From positions 372,001 through 436,000 of the forward strand of contig NZ_NEVT01000009.1 of assembly GCF_002261345.1 (NCBI RefSeq): 64,000 nucleotides of DNA. Direction: 5' to 3'. Each line of letters opens with the position of its first letter. Position 1 is the first letter of the stretch. Shown here one piece after another: positions 1 to 8,418 of this stretch. The position numbers were made by a program, and so were the translations under genes. The stretch is from Bordetella genomosp. 2. Lineage in GTDB: Bacteria; Pseudomonadota; Gammaproteobacteria; Burkholderiales; Burkholderiaceae_B. The notes below the pieces were generated by a model. That model saw only the letters and a program-made list of their open reading frames with translations, did no database searches and was not told where the DNA came from.

Positions 1-799
1 AGCGGGTGCCGTCGGGCAGTTTCAACAGCCCCCCTTCGCCGCGCACCGCTTCGGAGATCAGGAAGGTCTCGCCCTGCGGGTCGTACAGGCTGGTGGGATG
101 GAACTGCGTGAATTCCAGGTTGGCGACCCGGCAGCCGGCGCGCCATGCCATGGCGATGCCGTCGCCGGTGGCGGTGGGAGGCGTGGTGCTGTGGGCATAC
201 ACCTGGCACGCCCCGCCCGTGGCCAGCACGACGTGGGCGGCGCCCAATGTCGACACGCGGCCCCGCGGGTCCAGCACCTGGGCGCCGCGGCAGCGCGCGG
301 CGGCGCTGCCGGGCACGCCGGCCACCAGCAGGTCGATGGCGCAGTGGTGCTCCAGCAGCGTGATGTTCGGGTGATGACGGACCCGCGCGCCGAGCGCGGC
401 GATGACCGCCTGGCCGGTCGCGTCGGCGGCGTGCACGATGCGCCGGCGGCCATGCCCGCCTTCGCGGGTCAGGTGCAGGCCGGGCCGTCCCGGCGCGGCT
501 GCCGTGAAGGCCACGCCCTGGTCCTGCAGCCAGCCGATGGCGGCGCGCGCATCGGCGGCGATGCGCTGCGTGGCGGCCGCATCGCACAGGCCGCCGCCGG
601 CGGCCAGGGTGTCGCGCACATGGTCTGCCACGCTGTCGTCCGGGTCCAGCGCGGCGGCAATGCCGCCCTGGGCGCGGTTGCTGGCGCTGAGGTCCAGCGC
701 GCCCTTGGCGAGCAGCGCCACGCGCCGGTGCGGCGCCAGTTCCAGCGCGGCCGCCAGCCCGGCCAGCCCGCTGCCGATGATGAGTACGTCGAAATCCAT
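1..799 (-). CDS. nadB: L-aspartate oxidase, 3' end beyond window
   Basis: The first 266 codons of an FAD enzyme that oxidises L-aspartate to iminoaspartate, the first step of de novo NAD synthesis. The protein opens with the dinucleotide-binding glycine motif (DVLIIGSGLAGL, residues 4-15). It continues with the family's N-R-A-Q-G-G-I-A-A segment near residue 41 and a T-R-E-G-G-H stretch near residue 110, all typical of NadB/succinate dehydrogenase flavoproteins. The start is the ATG complementary to 797-799. It lies 25 bp downstream of nadA on the same strand, so the two are probably co-transcribed, and nadC may follow outside the window. The C-terminal half is not visible, so integrity cannot be judged. 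Confidence 0.93.
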   Translation of the reverse strand, partial: MDFDVLIIGSGLAGLAAALELAPHRRVALLAKGALDLSASNRAQGGIAAALDPDDSVADHVRDTLAAGGGLCDAAATQRIAADARAAIGWLQDQGVAFTAAAPGRPGLHLTREGGHGRRRIVHAADATGQAVIAALGARVRHHPNITLLEHHCAIDLLVAGVPGSAAARCRGAQVLDPRGRVSTLGAAHVVLATGGACQVYAHSTTPPTATGDGIAMAWRAGCRVANLEFTQFHPTSLYDPQGETFLISEAVRGEGGLLKLPDGTR

Positions 800-824
800 G
801 GCGGACGCTCCGATATGGCGCGGC

Positions 825-1976
825 TCAGGCCGGGCCGACGCGCTCGAACAGCGCGGTATCGCGGGCCAGGTCGCCGCTGGCGCGCACGCGCCGCTGGCGC
901 TGTGCGGCGAACGCCAGCATGCGGTCGATGGGCGCCTTGGCCCGCCGGCCCAGTTCGGCGTCCAGGGTGATCTCGTTGGCGCCGTGTTCCAGCACGTGGG
1001 CCAGGCCGGCCAGTTCGTTCATGGCCATCCACGGGCAATGCGCGCAGCTCTTGCAGGTGGCGCTGTTGCCCGCGGTGGGCGCGGCAATGAAATCCTTGCC
1101 CGGCGCCTGCGCGCGCATCTTGTGCAGGATGCCCTGGTCGGTGGCCACGATGAACTGCGCCGCGTCCAGCTTGCGCGCGGCGTCGATCAACTGCGTGGTC
1201 GAGCCGACGACATCGGCCTGGGCCAGGACGGGCTGGGGCGATTCCGGATGCGCCAGCACCTTGGCTCCCGGATACTCGGCGCGCAGCAGTTCCAGCTCGG
1301 TGCCCTTGAACTCGTCATGCACGATGCAGGCGCCTTGCCACAACAGCATGTCGGCGCCGGTCTGGCGCTGCACGTAGCTGCCCAGGTGGCGGTCCGGCGC
1401 CCACAGGATGCGCTCGCCGCGCGCGTGCAGGTCGGCCACCACGTCCAGCGCGATCGACGAGGTGACGACCCAGTCGGCGCGCGCCTTGACCGCCGCGCTG
1501 GTGTTGGCGTAGACCACCACCGTGCGGTCGGGGTGGGCGTCGCACCAGGCGGCGAAGGCGTCGGCGGGACAGCCCAGATCCAGCGAGCAGGTGGCCTGCA
1601 GGTCGGGCATCAGGATGCGCTTGGACGGGCTGAGGATCTTGGCGGTTTCGCCCATGAAGCGCACGCCGGCCACCACCAGCGTCCGGGCCGGATGGTCGCG
1701 GCCGAAGCGGGCCATCTCCAGCGAATCGCCGACGCAACCGCCGGTGGCCTCGGCGAGGTCCTGCAGGTCGGCATCAACGTAGTAGTGGGCCACCAGCGTC
1801 GCGCGCTCGCGCGCCAGCAGGGCGCGGATGCGTTCGATGAGCTCAGCCTTGCGCGCGGCCGGCAGCGGCTCCGGCACGCGGGCCCAGGCCTGCCCGACCG
1901 TGCTGGCGCAGTGAGAGGCGGCGGTCGGGCTGGCGGGCAGATCGAACTCAACGGGCCGGGTGGCGGGCGTGTCCAT
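825..1976 (-). CDS. nadA: Quinolinate synthase A
   Basis: NadA condenses iminoaspartate, made by NadB, with dihydroxyacetone phosphate to give quinolinate; it is a cytoplasmic 4Fe-4S enzyme. Visible marks are the [13 protein letters not shown] segment near the N-terminus, the [10 protein letters not shown] and [15 protein letters not shown] motifs, and conserved cysteines in [15 protein letters not shown] and in the C-terminal [13 protein letters not shown]. The frame is open back to 2030 with ATGs at 2030, 2021, 1991 and 1976. The 1976 ATG is chosen because a GGAG lies about nine bases before it, giving 383 residues against 347 in E. coli. Translation followed by nadB implies a nadAB(C) operon controlled from the operator at 2059-2081. 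Confidence 0.93.
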   Translation of the reverse strand: MDTPATRPVEFDLPASPTAASHCASTVGQAWARVPEPLPAARKAELIERIRALLARERATLVAHYYVDADLQDLAEATGGCVGDSLEMARFGRDHPARTLVVAGVRFMGETAKILSPSKRILMPDLQATCSLDLGCPADAFAAWCDAHPDRTVVVYANTSAAVKARADWVVTSSIALDVVADLHARGERILWAPDRHLGSYVQRQTGADMLLWQGACIVHDEFKGTELELLRAEYPGAKVLAHPESPQPVLAQADVVGSTTQLIDAARKLDAAQFIVATDQGILHKMRAQAPGKDFIAAPTAGNSATCKSCAHCPWMAMNELAGLAHVLEHGANEITLDAELGRRAKAPIDRMLAFAAQRQRRVRASGDLARDTALFERVGPA

Positions 1977-2013
1977 GAGGCGGGTCTCCATGCCGGCCGT
2001 CGGATGCCGGCTT

Positions 2014-2030
2014 ATGCTCATGTAGAGCAT
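2014..2030. promoter_or_regulatory. Inverted repeat in nadA leader
   Basis: ATGCTC and GAGCAT arms around a 5-base spacer lie between the nadA start and the NadQ-like operator. It could be part of a regulatory site or a small mRNA hairpin; no function is assigned. Confidence 0.3.
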
Positions 2031-2058
2031 TTGTGGGTCAAAAAAAGAGGGATCGGCA

Positions 2059-2081
2059 TTTATGCTACTTCTGAGTATAAA
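2059..2081. promoter_or_regulatory. NadQ-like operator upstream of nadA
   Basis: A 23-bp inverted repeat with half-sites TTTATGCT and AGTATAAA (consensus TTTATRCT on each strand) sits about 80 bp before the nadA start. Repression of the nad genes by a Nudix-related regulator, NadQ, has been described in alphaproteobacteria and Bordetella. The position and AT-rich symmetry fit such a site. The assignment is from memory of that motif class and was not checked by alignment. Confidence 0.55.
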
Positions 2082-2165
2082 TGGGCGTCAAGCGGGTGTT
2101 GCAGCTACGCCGAGGCTGCCTTGATGCCTGGCAATGTCTCCAGGCCGGTCCCGCGCAGCACGGCA

Positions 2166-2289
2166 GGGTGTCAGACACCCCATGAACCGCCTTCGCGCAG
2201 ACCCCGACCGCACCACGGGGTGTCTGACACCCCACGCCCTGGGACCAGCCCAGCGGCAGGCGCCTGACGCCCCATGGGTGTCAGCCACC
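2166..2289. repeat. GGTGTC(A/T)GACACC palindrome cluster, locus 1
   Basis: Two perfect copies of the 13-bp palindrome, GGTGTCAGACACC at 2167-2179 and its complement GGTGTCTGACACC at 2219-2231, are followed by a degenerate third copy (GGTGTCAGCCACC, 2277-2289). Starts of the two perfect copies are 52 bp apart, as at locus 3. The cluster lies between the end of panB and the nadA regulatory region, where a paired hairpin could end panB transcription. Confidence 0.75.
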
Positions 2290-2306
2290 TTGTATCGGCG
2301 CCCCGC

Positions 2307-3131
2307 TCAGGAAGCGCGCACGCCGAAGCAGTGCTCCGGCGCCGGGAAAGCCCCGCCGCGCACGTCCTCCGCGTAGCGCGCCGCCGCCTGTTCGATCTCG
2401 GCGCCCAGCTGGGCGTACTGCTTGACGAAGCGCGGCACGCGGGCGCCCGACATGCCCAGCATGTCTTCGGTGACCAGGATCTGCCCGTCGCAGGCCGGCG
2501 AGGCGCCGATGCCGATCACGGGAATCCCCAGGGCCTCGGTCACGCGCCGGCCCACCGCCTCGGCCGTGCACTCCACCACCAGCGCGAACGCGCCGGCGGC
2601 CTCCAGCGCCCGGGCATCGTGCATGATGCGTTCGCCGCCGTCGGCCTGCATGCCCTGCGCCTTGTAGCCGCCCACGCTGTTGACCTGCTGCGGCATCAGG
2701 CCGATATGGCTGACCACCGGCACGCCGCGCGCCGCCAGGAACTGCACCGTATCGGCCATCTCGGCGCCGCCCTCCAGCTTGACCGCCTGTGCGCCGGTTT
2801 CGGCCAGCACGCGCGCGGCCGCCTCGAAGGCCTGCGCGGGCGCAGCCTGGTAGCTGCCGAACGGCAGGTCCACCACCACGCAGGCGCGCGTCGACCCGCG
2901 CACCACCGCGGCGCCATGCGCGATCATCATGTCCAGCGTCACGCCCAGCGTGCTGGGCAGCCCATAGACCACCATGCCCAGCGAATCGCCGACCAGCAAC
3001 AGGTCGGCGTGCGGATCGAGCAGCCGGGCCATCGGCGCGGTGTAGGCCGTCAGGGCCACCACTTTGCCGGGGCCTTTGGACTGGCGGATGGCGGGAACGG
3101 AGATGCGGGTCTGTTGCTGTTGTGCGCTCAT
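2307..3131 (-). CDS. panB: 3-methyl-2-oxobutanoate hydroxymethyltransferase
   Basis: PanB transfers a hydroxymethyl group from methylene-tetrahydrofolate to alpha-ketoisovalerate to form ketopantoate, the committed step of pantothenate and CoA synthesis. The 274-residue protein has the usual length of the family. It shows the K-V-V-A-L-T-A-Y start of the barrel, [13 protein letters not shown] with the metal-binding Asp, the VKLEGG segment with the substrate-binding Lys/Glu, HIGLMPQ near residue 140, and [19 protein letters not shown] toward the C-terminus. No panC lies next to it here. It is divergent from the thioesterase gene at 3245. Confidence 0.95.
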   Translation of the reverse strand: MSAQQQQTRISVPAIRQSKGPGKVVALTAYTAPMARLLDPHADLLLVGDSLGMVVYGLPSTLGVTLDMMIAHGAAVVRGSTRACVVVDLPFGSYQAAPAQAFEAAARVLAETGAQAVKLEGGAEMADTVQFLAARGVPVVSHIGLMPQQVNSVGGYKAQGMQADGGERIMHDARALEAAGAFALVVECTAEAVGRRVTEALGIPVIGIGASPACDGQILVTEDMLGMSGARVPRFVKQYAQLGAEIEQAAARYAEDVRGGAFPAPEHCFGVRAS

Positions 3132-3196
3132 GCTCGGGCCTGCTCGGAAGGTTCAAGAAGGCGTCCATGGTAGCGCCGAGTTTTGTGCGCTGCACA

Positions 3197-3210
3197 TTTG
3201 ACCTGTCAAA
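3197..3210. promoter_or_regulatory. TTTGACCTGTCAAA palindrome
   Basis: A perfect 14-bp palindrome (TTTGAC-CT-GTCAAA) lies in the 113-bp space between divergent panB and the thioesterase gene, followed by TATGAT at 3213-3218. The position suits an operator or overlapping promoter, but the regulator is unknown. Confidence 0.4.
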
Positions 3211-3244
3211 GGTATGATCGGGCAGTTCAATATTTCGCGCTGCC

Positions 3245-3673
3245 ATGACCGGTTTCGAACACAATCCGTTTCTGCATTCCCTGGGCGCCGTCATCGAAGA
3301 GTGGGGCGACGGCCGCATCGTCCTCAGCATGGACCTCAAGCCCGGCCACCTGAACCGCCAGGGCGCGCTGCAGGGCGGCGTCGTCTGCGCCCTGCTGGAC
3401 GCGGCTTGCGGCTACGCCGGCATCGTGCCGCAGCCGGGCGACAGCCAGGGCAATGCGGTCACCATCTCGCTGGCCATCAACTTCATCGGCTCGGTCAAGG
3501 CCGGCAAGGTCGTCGCCACCGGCACCGTCACGGGCCGCGGCCGCAAGATCTACTTCGCCCGCGCCGAAGTGTGTACGCCGGACGGCCGCATCCTGGCGTC
3601 GGCGCAAGGGTCCTTCAAATACGGCGGCCCGCGCCTGGCGGCCGACGCCCCCACGGAAGAGGCAATTTCATGA
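3245..3673 (+). CDS. PaaI-type hotdog thioesterase
   Basis: A 142-residue single hotdog-fold protein, probably a cytoplasmic acyl-CoA thioesterase of the PaaI/YbgC-like group. Evidence is the NRQGALQGGVVCALLDAACG segment around residues 36-56, which carries the family's H/N-x-x-G-x-x-x-G-G pattern and the helix Asp, and the later SVKAGKVVATGTVTGRGRKI strand pair. Its stop overlaps the next ATG (ATGA at 3670-3673), so it is translationally coupled to the nitroreductase gene. The acyl substrate cannot be told from sequence. Confidence 0.82.
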   Translation: MTGFEHNPFLHSLGAVIEEWGDGRIVLSMDLKPGHLNRQGALQGGVVCALLDAACGYAGIVPQPGDSQGNAVTISLAINFIGSVKAGKVVATGTVTGRGRKIYFARAEVCTPDGRILASAQGSFKYGGPRLAADAPTEEAIS

Positions 3674-4353
3674 GCGATTCCCCGCAAGTCATCGAACAGG
3701 CCATCGTCTCGCGCCAGAGCATCCGGGGCTTCCTGCCCACACCGGTGGAACCCGCCCTGATCCGCCGCATCCTCGAGGCCGCCGCCCGCGCCCCCAGCGG
3801 CAGCAATATCCAGCCCTGGAAAGTGCACGTGGTCACCGGCGCCAAGCGCGACGCGCTGGCGCGCGACCTGGTGCAGGCGCATGCGCGCGGCGAGCCCGAG
3901 CGCCGCGAATACCAGTACTACCCGGTCAACTGGCGCAGCCCCTACCTGGAGCGGCGCCGCGCCACCGGCTGGGGCCTGTACAGCCTGCTCGGCATCCAGA
4001 AGGGCGACCGCGAGGCGTCGGCCCGCCAGCACGCCCGCAACTTCGAATTCTTCGGGGCCCCCTGCGTGCTGCTGTTCACCATCGACAGCGACCTGGACAA
4101 GGGCAGTTGGCTGGACTACGGCATGTTCCTGCAGAACATCATGGTGATGGCGCGCGCCTGCGGCCTGGACACCTGCCCGCAGGCGGCGCTGGCCAACTAT
4201 CCGGACATCGTCAAGCAGCACCTGGGCATCCCCGCCGACCAGATCGTGATCTGCGGCATCTCCATCGGCTACCAGGACCCGGACGAACCCGCCAACCAGT
4301 ACCGCACCGACCGCGCGCCGGTGGACGAGTTCACCACCTTCCACGACGCCTGA
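3670..4353 (+). CDS. Nitroreductase family flavoprotein
   Basis: A 227-residue FMN-dependent oxidoreductase of the nitroreductase superfamily. The N-terminal SRQSIRGFLPTPVE segment (residues 13-26) carries the conserved R-x-S-x-R FMN phosphate motif. RAPSGSNIQPWKV follows at about residues 43-55, and the C-terminal part has GLDTCPQAAL and a typical IVICGISIGYQDP strand. The frame is open upstream to 3214, but the ATG at 3670 fits the family length and overlaps the thioesterase stop. The natural substrate is unknown; some relatives reduce nitroaromatics or quinones. Confidence 0.88.
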   Translation: MSDSPQVIEQAIVSRQSIRGFLPTPVEPALIRRILEAAARAPSGSNIQPWKVHVVTGAKRDALARDLVQAHARGEPERREYQYYPVNWRSPYLERRRATGWGLYSLLGIQKGDREASARQHARNFEFFGAPCVLLFTIDSDLDKGSWLDYGMFLQNIMVMARACGLDTCPQAALANYPDIVKQHLGIPADQIVICGISIGYQDPDEPANQYRTDRAPVDEFTTFHDA

Positions 4354-4384
4354 GCAAACGGGAGGATCCGCCGCCGGCGGTTCC

Positions 4385-5419
4385 TCAGGGCGGGCCGCCC
4401 GCCCCCGGGCCGGCGGGCGCGTCGTTCCAGGCCCGCGCGCCTGCCGCGCGCGGCGGCACCCCGTAATGGCGCCGGAACGCCGTGGAGAAATTGCCCGCAT
4501 GGTCATAGCCGACCTCCAGGGCCACCTGCGTCACTGGCAGCCGCGCCCGGATCAGCGCCATCGCGTGGCGCATCCTGGCGGCCAGCAGGTATTCCGGAAT
4601 GGTGGCGCCGTGCACGGCCTTGAAGGTGCGCGACAGCTTCGACACACTGACGCCGGCCTGCGCGGCCAGTTCGCGCACATTGGGCGGCTCGCGCAACTCG
4701 TTGGCCAGGCGCGCCGCCGCGCGCTCGGCAATCGCCCGGTCGCGCGGCCGGATCTCGCCCGCGTCCGCGTCGCGGCGCATGTGCATGAAGAAATGACGCA
4801 CGATGTCCTCGGCGCGCGCCTGCAGCAGCAGCCGGCGCGCGTGGCGATCGTCGACCGGCTCGAAAAAGCACTGGGCCGCCTGCTGCATGGCCGCCGCCAG
4901 CCCGGCGCGGAACAGCGCGAACGCGGCCGGATCGTCGTCCAGGTAACGGCCCAGCGCGCCCCCATAGCAGGCGGCCTGCAGCCCCAGCTCGTCCACCAGA
5001 TACTCGCGGGTGCACGAGACCGTGACCGAGCGCTCGCGCGCGCCCGCCCCGAACACCTCGATCTTGCGCGCGCCGCGCGGCTGCAGCAGGGCGCTGCACG
5101 ACAAGCCGTCGATGGCATGCGGGGCCTCGCGGCCGTCGGTCACGGCCGAGCGGCCCGACATGCGCACGTGGATCTTCAGCGCGCCGCTGCAGTCGTAGTG
5201 CTCTTCCATGGCGCGCGGCCGGGTGATGTCGGCCCAGCTGGCCGACAGGCCCGCGCCCAGCACCAGCGTGTCGCGATAGCCGGCCATGCCGGCGCCGATC
5301 GGACGGGCCTGGATGAAGCAGGCCGAGCCGACCGGCTCGACCCCCACCACCTCGTAGGTATGCGGCACATAGGCATGCAGGCGATTGGCGACAGGGTTAT
5401 CCACGGCAGAGCATTCCAC
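4385..5419 (-). CDS. AraC-family transcriptional regulator
   Basis: A roughly 344-residue regulator with an N-terminal sensory domain and two C-terminal helix-turn-helix motifs, NVRELAAQAGVSVSKLSRTF and PVTQVALEVGYDHAGNFSTA. The N-terminal domain has the YDCSGALKIHVRMSGRSAV layout seen in PchR-like AraC proteins. No in-frame ATG exists near the expected N-terminus. GTG at 5419 or GTG at 5404 are the plausible starts; the open frame to 5620 would run through the shared promoter region. It is divergent from the RidA-transporter operon and is its likely regulator. Effector unknown; AraC placement is firm, subfamily is not. Confidence 0.85.
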   Translation of the reverse strand: MECSAVDNPVANRLHAYVPHTYEVVGVEPVGSACFIQARPIGAGMAGYRDTLVLGAGLSASWADITRPRAMEEHYDCSGALKIHVRMSGRSAVTDGREAPHAIDGLSCSALLQPRGARKIEVFGAGARERSVTVSCTREYLVDELGLQAACYGGALGRYLDDDPAAFALFRAGLAAAMQQAAQCFFEPVDDRHARRLLLQARAEDIVRHFFMHMRRDADAGEIRPRDRAIAERAAARLANELREPPNVRELAAQAGVSVSKLSRTFKAVHGATIPEYLLAARMRHAMALIRARLPVTQVALEVGYDHAGNFSTAFRRHYGVPPRAAGARAWNDAPAGPGAGGPP

Positions 5420-5437
5420 GCTGGCCCGAAAGAGTGA

Positions 5438-5451
5438 CGGTAACGTTACCG
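5438..5451. promoter_or_regulatory. Palindromic operator candidate CGGTAACGTTACCG
   Basis: A perfect 14-bp palindrome stands about 20 bp before the AraC-family gene and about 180 bp before the divergent operon. The location suits autoregulation or binding by another regulator. AraC proteins usually bind direct repeats, so a dimeric LacI-like or other repressor is also possible. Confidence 0.45.
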
Positions 5452-5632
5452 GGCGGTTTCGCACAGCGTCAAGGCGACATGAACGGCCGGACCCGCCTGG
5501 GGTAAACCCGCAGCCCTGCTGCCACTTGGTACGATTTTGCCCTTTTGGCAAATAAAGCGTGCATCTGCGCATAAGCGCATATGTGCGTTGGCGACTAAGC
5601 TGGTCGCCGGACCGAACCATGACGGAGCGTCA

Positions 5633-6049
5633 ATGCAGCACGACACCCAACCCCGCCGCCAGCCCAACTTCTCCATGCACCGGCGCGCCGGCGACCTGGT
5701 GTTCGTGTCCGGCCAGATGGCCTTCGGCGAGGGTTTCCGCATCGTCGGCGACGACGTGACGGCACAGACCCGCACCTGCCTCGAGCACATCGCGCGCCAC
5801 CTGGCCGATGCCGGCCTGGCGCCGCGCGACATCGTCAAGACCACTGTCTGGCTGGCCCGCATCGAGGACTTCGCCGCCTTCGACGCCGCGTACGGCGCCT
5901 TTTTCGGCGATATCGTCCTGCCGGCCCGCTCCACCGTGCGGGCCGACTTGATGGTGCCCGGCGCGCTGGTCGAGATCGAAGCCATCGCGCGCGCCGCCGG
6001 CAACACCCACATCCCCGCCTCGCAACCGCCTTCGGAGCCCCGCCCATGA
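5633..6049 (+). CDS. RidA family protein
   Basis: A 138-residue member of the RidA/YjgF/UK114 family, whose best known members hydrolyse reactive enamine/imine intermediates released by PLP dehydratases. Typical features are RAGDLVFVSGQMAFG (residues 18-32), TRTCLEHIARHLADAGLAPRDIVKTTVW in the middle, and PARSTVRADLMVPGALVEIEAIA with the conserved Arg and terminal Glu. The ATG at 5633 has a GGAG seven bases upstream, which decides it over an upstream in-frame ATG at 5537. The stop overlaps the start of the transporter gene by four bases. A dehydratase two genes on supports a real partnership. Confidence 0.88.
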   Translation: MQHDTQPRRQPNFSMHRRAGDLVFVSGQMAFGEGFRIVGDDVTAQTRTCLEHIARHLADAGLAPRDIVKTTVWLARIEDFAAFDAAYGAFFGDIVLPARSTVRADLMVPGALVEIEAIARAAGNTHIPASQPPSEPRP

Positions 6050-7329
6050 ATACCGCAACGACGCTCACCCCGGCCGCCGGCAGGGCGTCGCCTCCCGCCT
6101 GGCGCATCATCGCCGCCGCCTCGATCGGCAATGCGCTGGAATGGTTCGACCTGGTCGTCTACGGCTTCTTCGCCGTGACCATTTCGAGGCTGTTCTTTCC
6201 CAGCGACAACGACAGCATCTCGCTGCTGCTGACGCTGGGCACATTCGGCGTGTCGTTCTTCATGCGTCCGCTCGGCGCGCTGGTGCTGGGGGTCTATGCC
6301 GACCGCGTCGGCCGGCGCGCCACGCTGACGCTGTCCATCATGCTGATGATGCTCGGCACCCTGCTGATCGCGCTGATGCCGACCTATGCCGCCATCGGCA
6401 TCTGGGCGCCCATCGGCATCGTGGCCGCGCGCATGATCCAGGGCTTCTCGGCCGGCGGCGAGTTCGGCAGCGCCACCGCCTTCCTGGCCGAACACACGCC
6501 CAACCGGCGCGGCTTCTTCGCCAGCTGGCAGGTGGCCAGCCAGGGCCTCACCACGCTGCTGGCGGCCGGCTTCGGCGCCGGCCTGAACGAATGGCTGAGC
6601 CCCGAGCAGATGGAATCCTGGGGCTGGCGCATCCCGTTCTTTTTCGGCCTGCTGATCGGCCCCGTGGCCTACTACATCCGCACCCGCATCGACGAGACGC
6701 CGGAATTCCTGGCCACCGAACGCAGCGCCACGCCGCTGGGCGACACCTTCACCGAGCACCGCCTGCGCCTGCTGCTGGCCATCGGCACCGTGGTGCTGGG
6801 CACCGTGGCCACCTACCTGGTGCTGTACATGCCCACCTTCGCGGTCAAGCAGCTGGGCATCCCGCCGGCGGCCGCCTTCGCCGCCACCCTGGTGACCGGC
6901 GTGGTGCAGTTCATCGTCGCGCCCATGGTCGGCCACTGGTCGGACCGCCACGGGCGCACCGGCATCATGGCGACGGCCGCCGTGCTGTTCCTGGTGCTGA
7001 TCTACCCGCTGTTCCAGCTGCTGGCCGGTTCGCCCACCTTCGGTACGATGATCCTGGTGCAGATCATCATCGGCGTGCTGCTGGCCGGCTACTTCGGCGC
7101 GCTGCCGGCGCTGCTGACCGACCTGTTCCCCACCCAGACCCGCACCACGGGAATGTCGCTGGCCTATAACATCGCCGTGACGATCTTCGGCGGCTTCGCG
7201 CCCTTCATCATCGTCTGGCTGATCTCGGCCAGCGGCAACAAGCTGGCGCCCAGCTTCTACCTCATCTTCGCCGCCCTGGTCAGCCTCGCCTCGCTCATTG
7301 CCGTGCGCAAGCGGCTGGGCCTGCGCTGA
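6046..7329 (+). CDS. MFS transporter, metabolite:H+ symporter (MHS) family
   Basis: A 427-residue inner-membrane protein with about twelve predicted membrane segments. The N-terminal ASIGNALEWFDLVVYGFF motif and GALVLGVYADRVGRRATL loop are characteristic of the metabolite:H+ symporter group, which includes citrate, alpha-ketoglutarate, proline/betaine and shikimate carriers. A second copy of the loop motif, GHWSDRHGRTG, appears at the start of the C-terminal half. It is translationally coupled to the upstream RidA gene and followed by a strong hairpin before the dehydratase gene. Substrate is unknown but is probably an organic or amino acid handled by the neighbouring enzymes. Confidence 0.9.
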   Translation: MNTATTLTPAAGRASPPAWRIIAAASIGNALEWFDLVVYGFFAVTISRLFFPSDNDSISLLLTLGTFGVSFFMRPLGALVLGVYADRVGRRATLTLSIMLMMLGTLLIALMPTYAAIGIWAPIGIVAARMIQGFSAGGEFGSATAFLAEHTPNRRGFFASWQVASQGLTTLLAAGFGAGLNEWLSPEQMESWGWRIPFFFGLLIGPVAYYIRTRIDETPEFLATERSATPLGDTFTEHRLRLLLAIGTVVLGTVATYLVLYMPTFAVKQLGIPPAAAFAATLVTGVVQFIVAPMVGHWSDRHGRTGIMATAAVLFLVLIYPLFQLLAGSPTFGTMILVQIIIGVLLAGYFGALPALLTDLFPTQTRTTGMSLAYNIAVTIFGGFAPFIIVWLISASGNKLAPSFYLIFAALVSLASLIAVRKRLGLR

Positions 7330-7347
7330 GGCCGCGGCCATGGTCCC

Positions 7348-7376
7348 GGGCGCCAGGCAGCGCATGCCTGGCGCCC
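7348..7376 (+). terminator. Intra-operon hairpin
   Basis: An 11-bp perfect stem (GGGCGCCAGGC / GCCTGGCGCCC) with a 7-base loop lies between the transporter and dehydratase genes. There is no clear U run, so it is more likely an mRNA-stabilising or partial attenuating hairpin than a full terminator. Confidence 0.5.
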
Positions 7377-7398
7377 GCCGTTTCATGCAGGAGCCCTC

Positions 7399-8382
7399 AT
7401 GACCTCGCAACTCGACACCACCACGCTTCCCGGACAATCCGCCATCGCCGACCTGCACGCCCGGCTCCAGCCCTGGATCCGCACCACGCCGGTGCTGGAG
7501 AAGGCCGACTTCGAACCCGTGCCGGGCACCGCGGTCAACTTCAAGTTCGAGCTGCTGCAGGCCAGCGGCACCTTCAAGGCGCGCGGCGCATTCTCGAACC
7601 TGCTGGCCCTGGACGATAGCCAGCGCGCGGCCGGCGTCACCTGCGTATCGGCCGGCAACCATGCCGTGGCGGTGGCCTACGCCGCCATGCGGCTGGGGAT
7701 CCCCGCCAAGGTCGTCATGATCAAGACCGCCAGCCCCGCGCGCGTGGCCCTGTGCCGCCAGTACGGCGCCGAAGTGATCCTGGCCGACAACGGGCAGGCG
7801 GCGTTCGACACCGTGCATCGGATCGAAAGCGAAGAAGGCCGCTACTTCGTGCACCCGTTCAACGGCTACCGCACCGTGCTGGGGACCGCCACGCTGGGCT
7901 ACGAGTGGCTGCAACAGGCAGGCGAGCTCGACGCCGTGATCATCCCGGTCGGCGGCGGCGGGCTGATGGCCGGCGTCAGCACCGCCGTGAAATCGCTGGC
8001 GCCGCAATGCCAGGTATTCGGCGTGGAGCCCGAGGGCGCCGACGCCATGCACCAGAGCTTCGCCGCCAGCGGCCCCATCAAGATGGGCCCCATGCAGAGC
8101 ATCGCCGACAGCCTGATGGCGCCGCACACCGAGCAGTACAGCTACGAGCTGTGCCGCCGCCACGTCGACCGGCTGGTCAAGGTGTCGGACGACGCGCTGC
8201 GCGGCGCCATGCGCCTGCTGTTCGACCAGCTCAAGCTGGCCACCGAGCCGGCCTGCGCCGCCGCCACCGCCGCCCTGGCGGGCCCGCTCAAGGACACGCT
8301 GGCCGGCAAGCGGGTGGGCGTGCTGCTGTGCGGCACTAACACGGACCCGGCCACTTTCGCCCGGCACCTGGGTGTAAGCTGA
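7399..8382 (+). CDS. PLP-dependent threonine/serine dehydratase-like ammonia-lyase
   Basis: A 327-residue fold-type II PLP enzyme without the C-terminal ACT domain of biosynthetic IlvA. The Schiff-base lysine is in SGTFKARGA (about residue 60). The SAGNHAVAVAYAAM segment and the glycine-rich phosphate loop VGGGGLMAG (about residues 178-186) follow. It resembles catabolic threonine dehydratases, serine racemases and threo-3-hydroxyaspartate ammonia-lyases; the exact substrate cannot be chosen. Dehydratases of this type release enamines, the substrates of RidA, encoded two genes upstream in the same operon. Confidence 0.86.
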   Translation: MTSQLDTTTLPGQSAIADLHARLQPWIRTTPVLEKADFEPVPGTAVNFKFELLQASGTFKARGAFSNLLALDDSQRAAGVTCVSAGNHAVAVAYAAMRLGIPAKVVMIKTASPARVALCRQYGAEVILADNGQAAFDTVHRIESEEGRYFVHPFNGYRTVLGTATLGYEWLQQAGELDAVIIPVGGGGLMAGVSTAVKSLAPQCQVFGVEPEGADAMHQSFAASGPIKMGPMQSIADSLMAPHTEQYSYELCRRHVDRLVKVSDDALRGAMRLLFDQLKLATEPACAAATAALAGPLKDTLAGKRVGVLLCGTNTDPATFARHLGVS

Positions 8383-8418
8383 CACGGCAACCGGCCCGCA
8401 CCGCCCGCCCCGACCGCC

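Noticed and set aside
2090-2380. CRISPR-like repetition near nadA
   Set aside because: The repeats are short palindromes with unequal spacers, at most three copies, and no cas genes.
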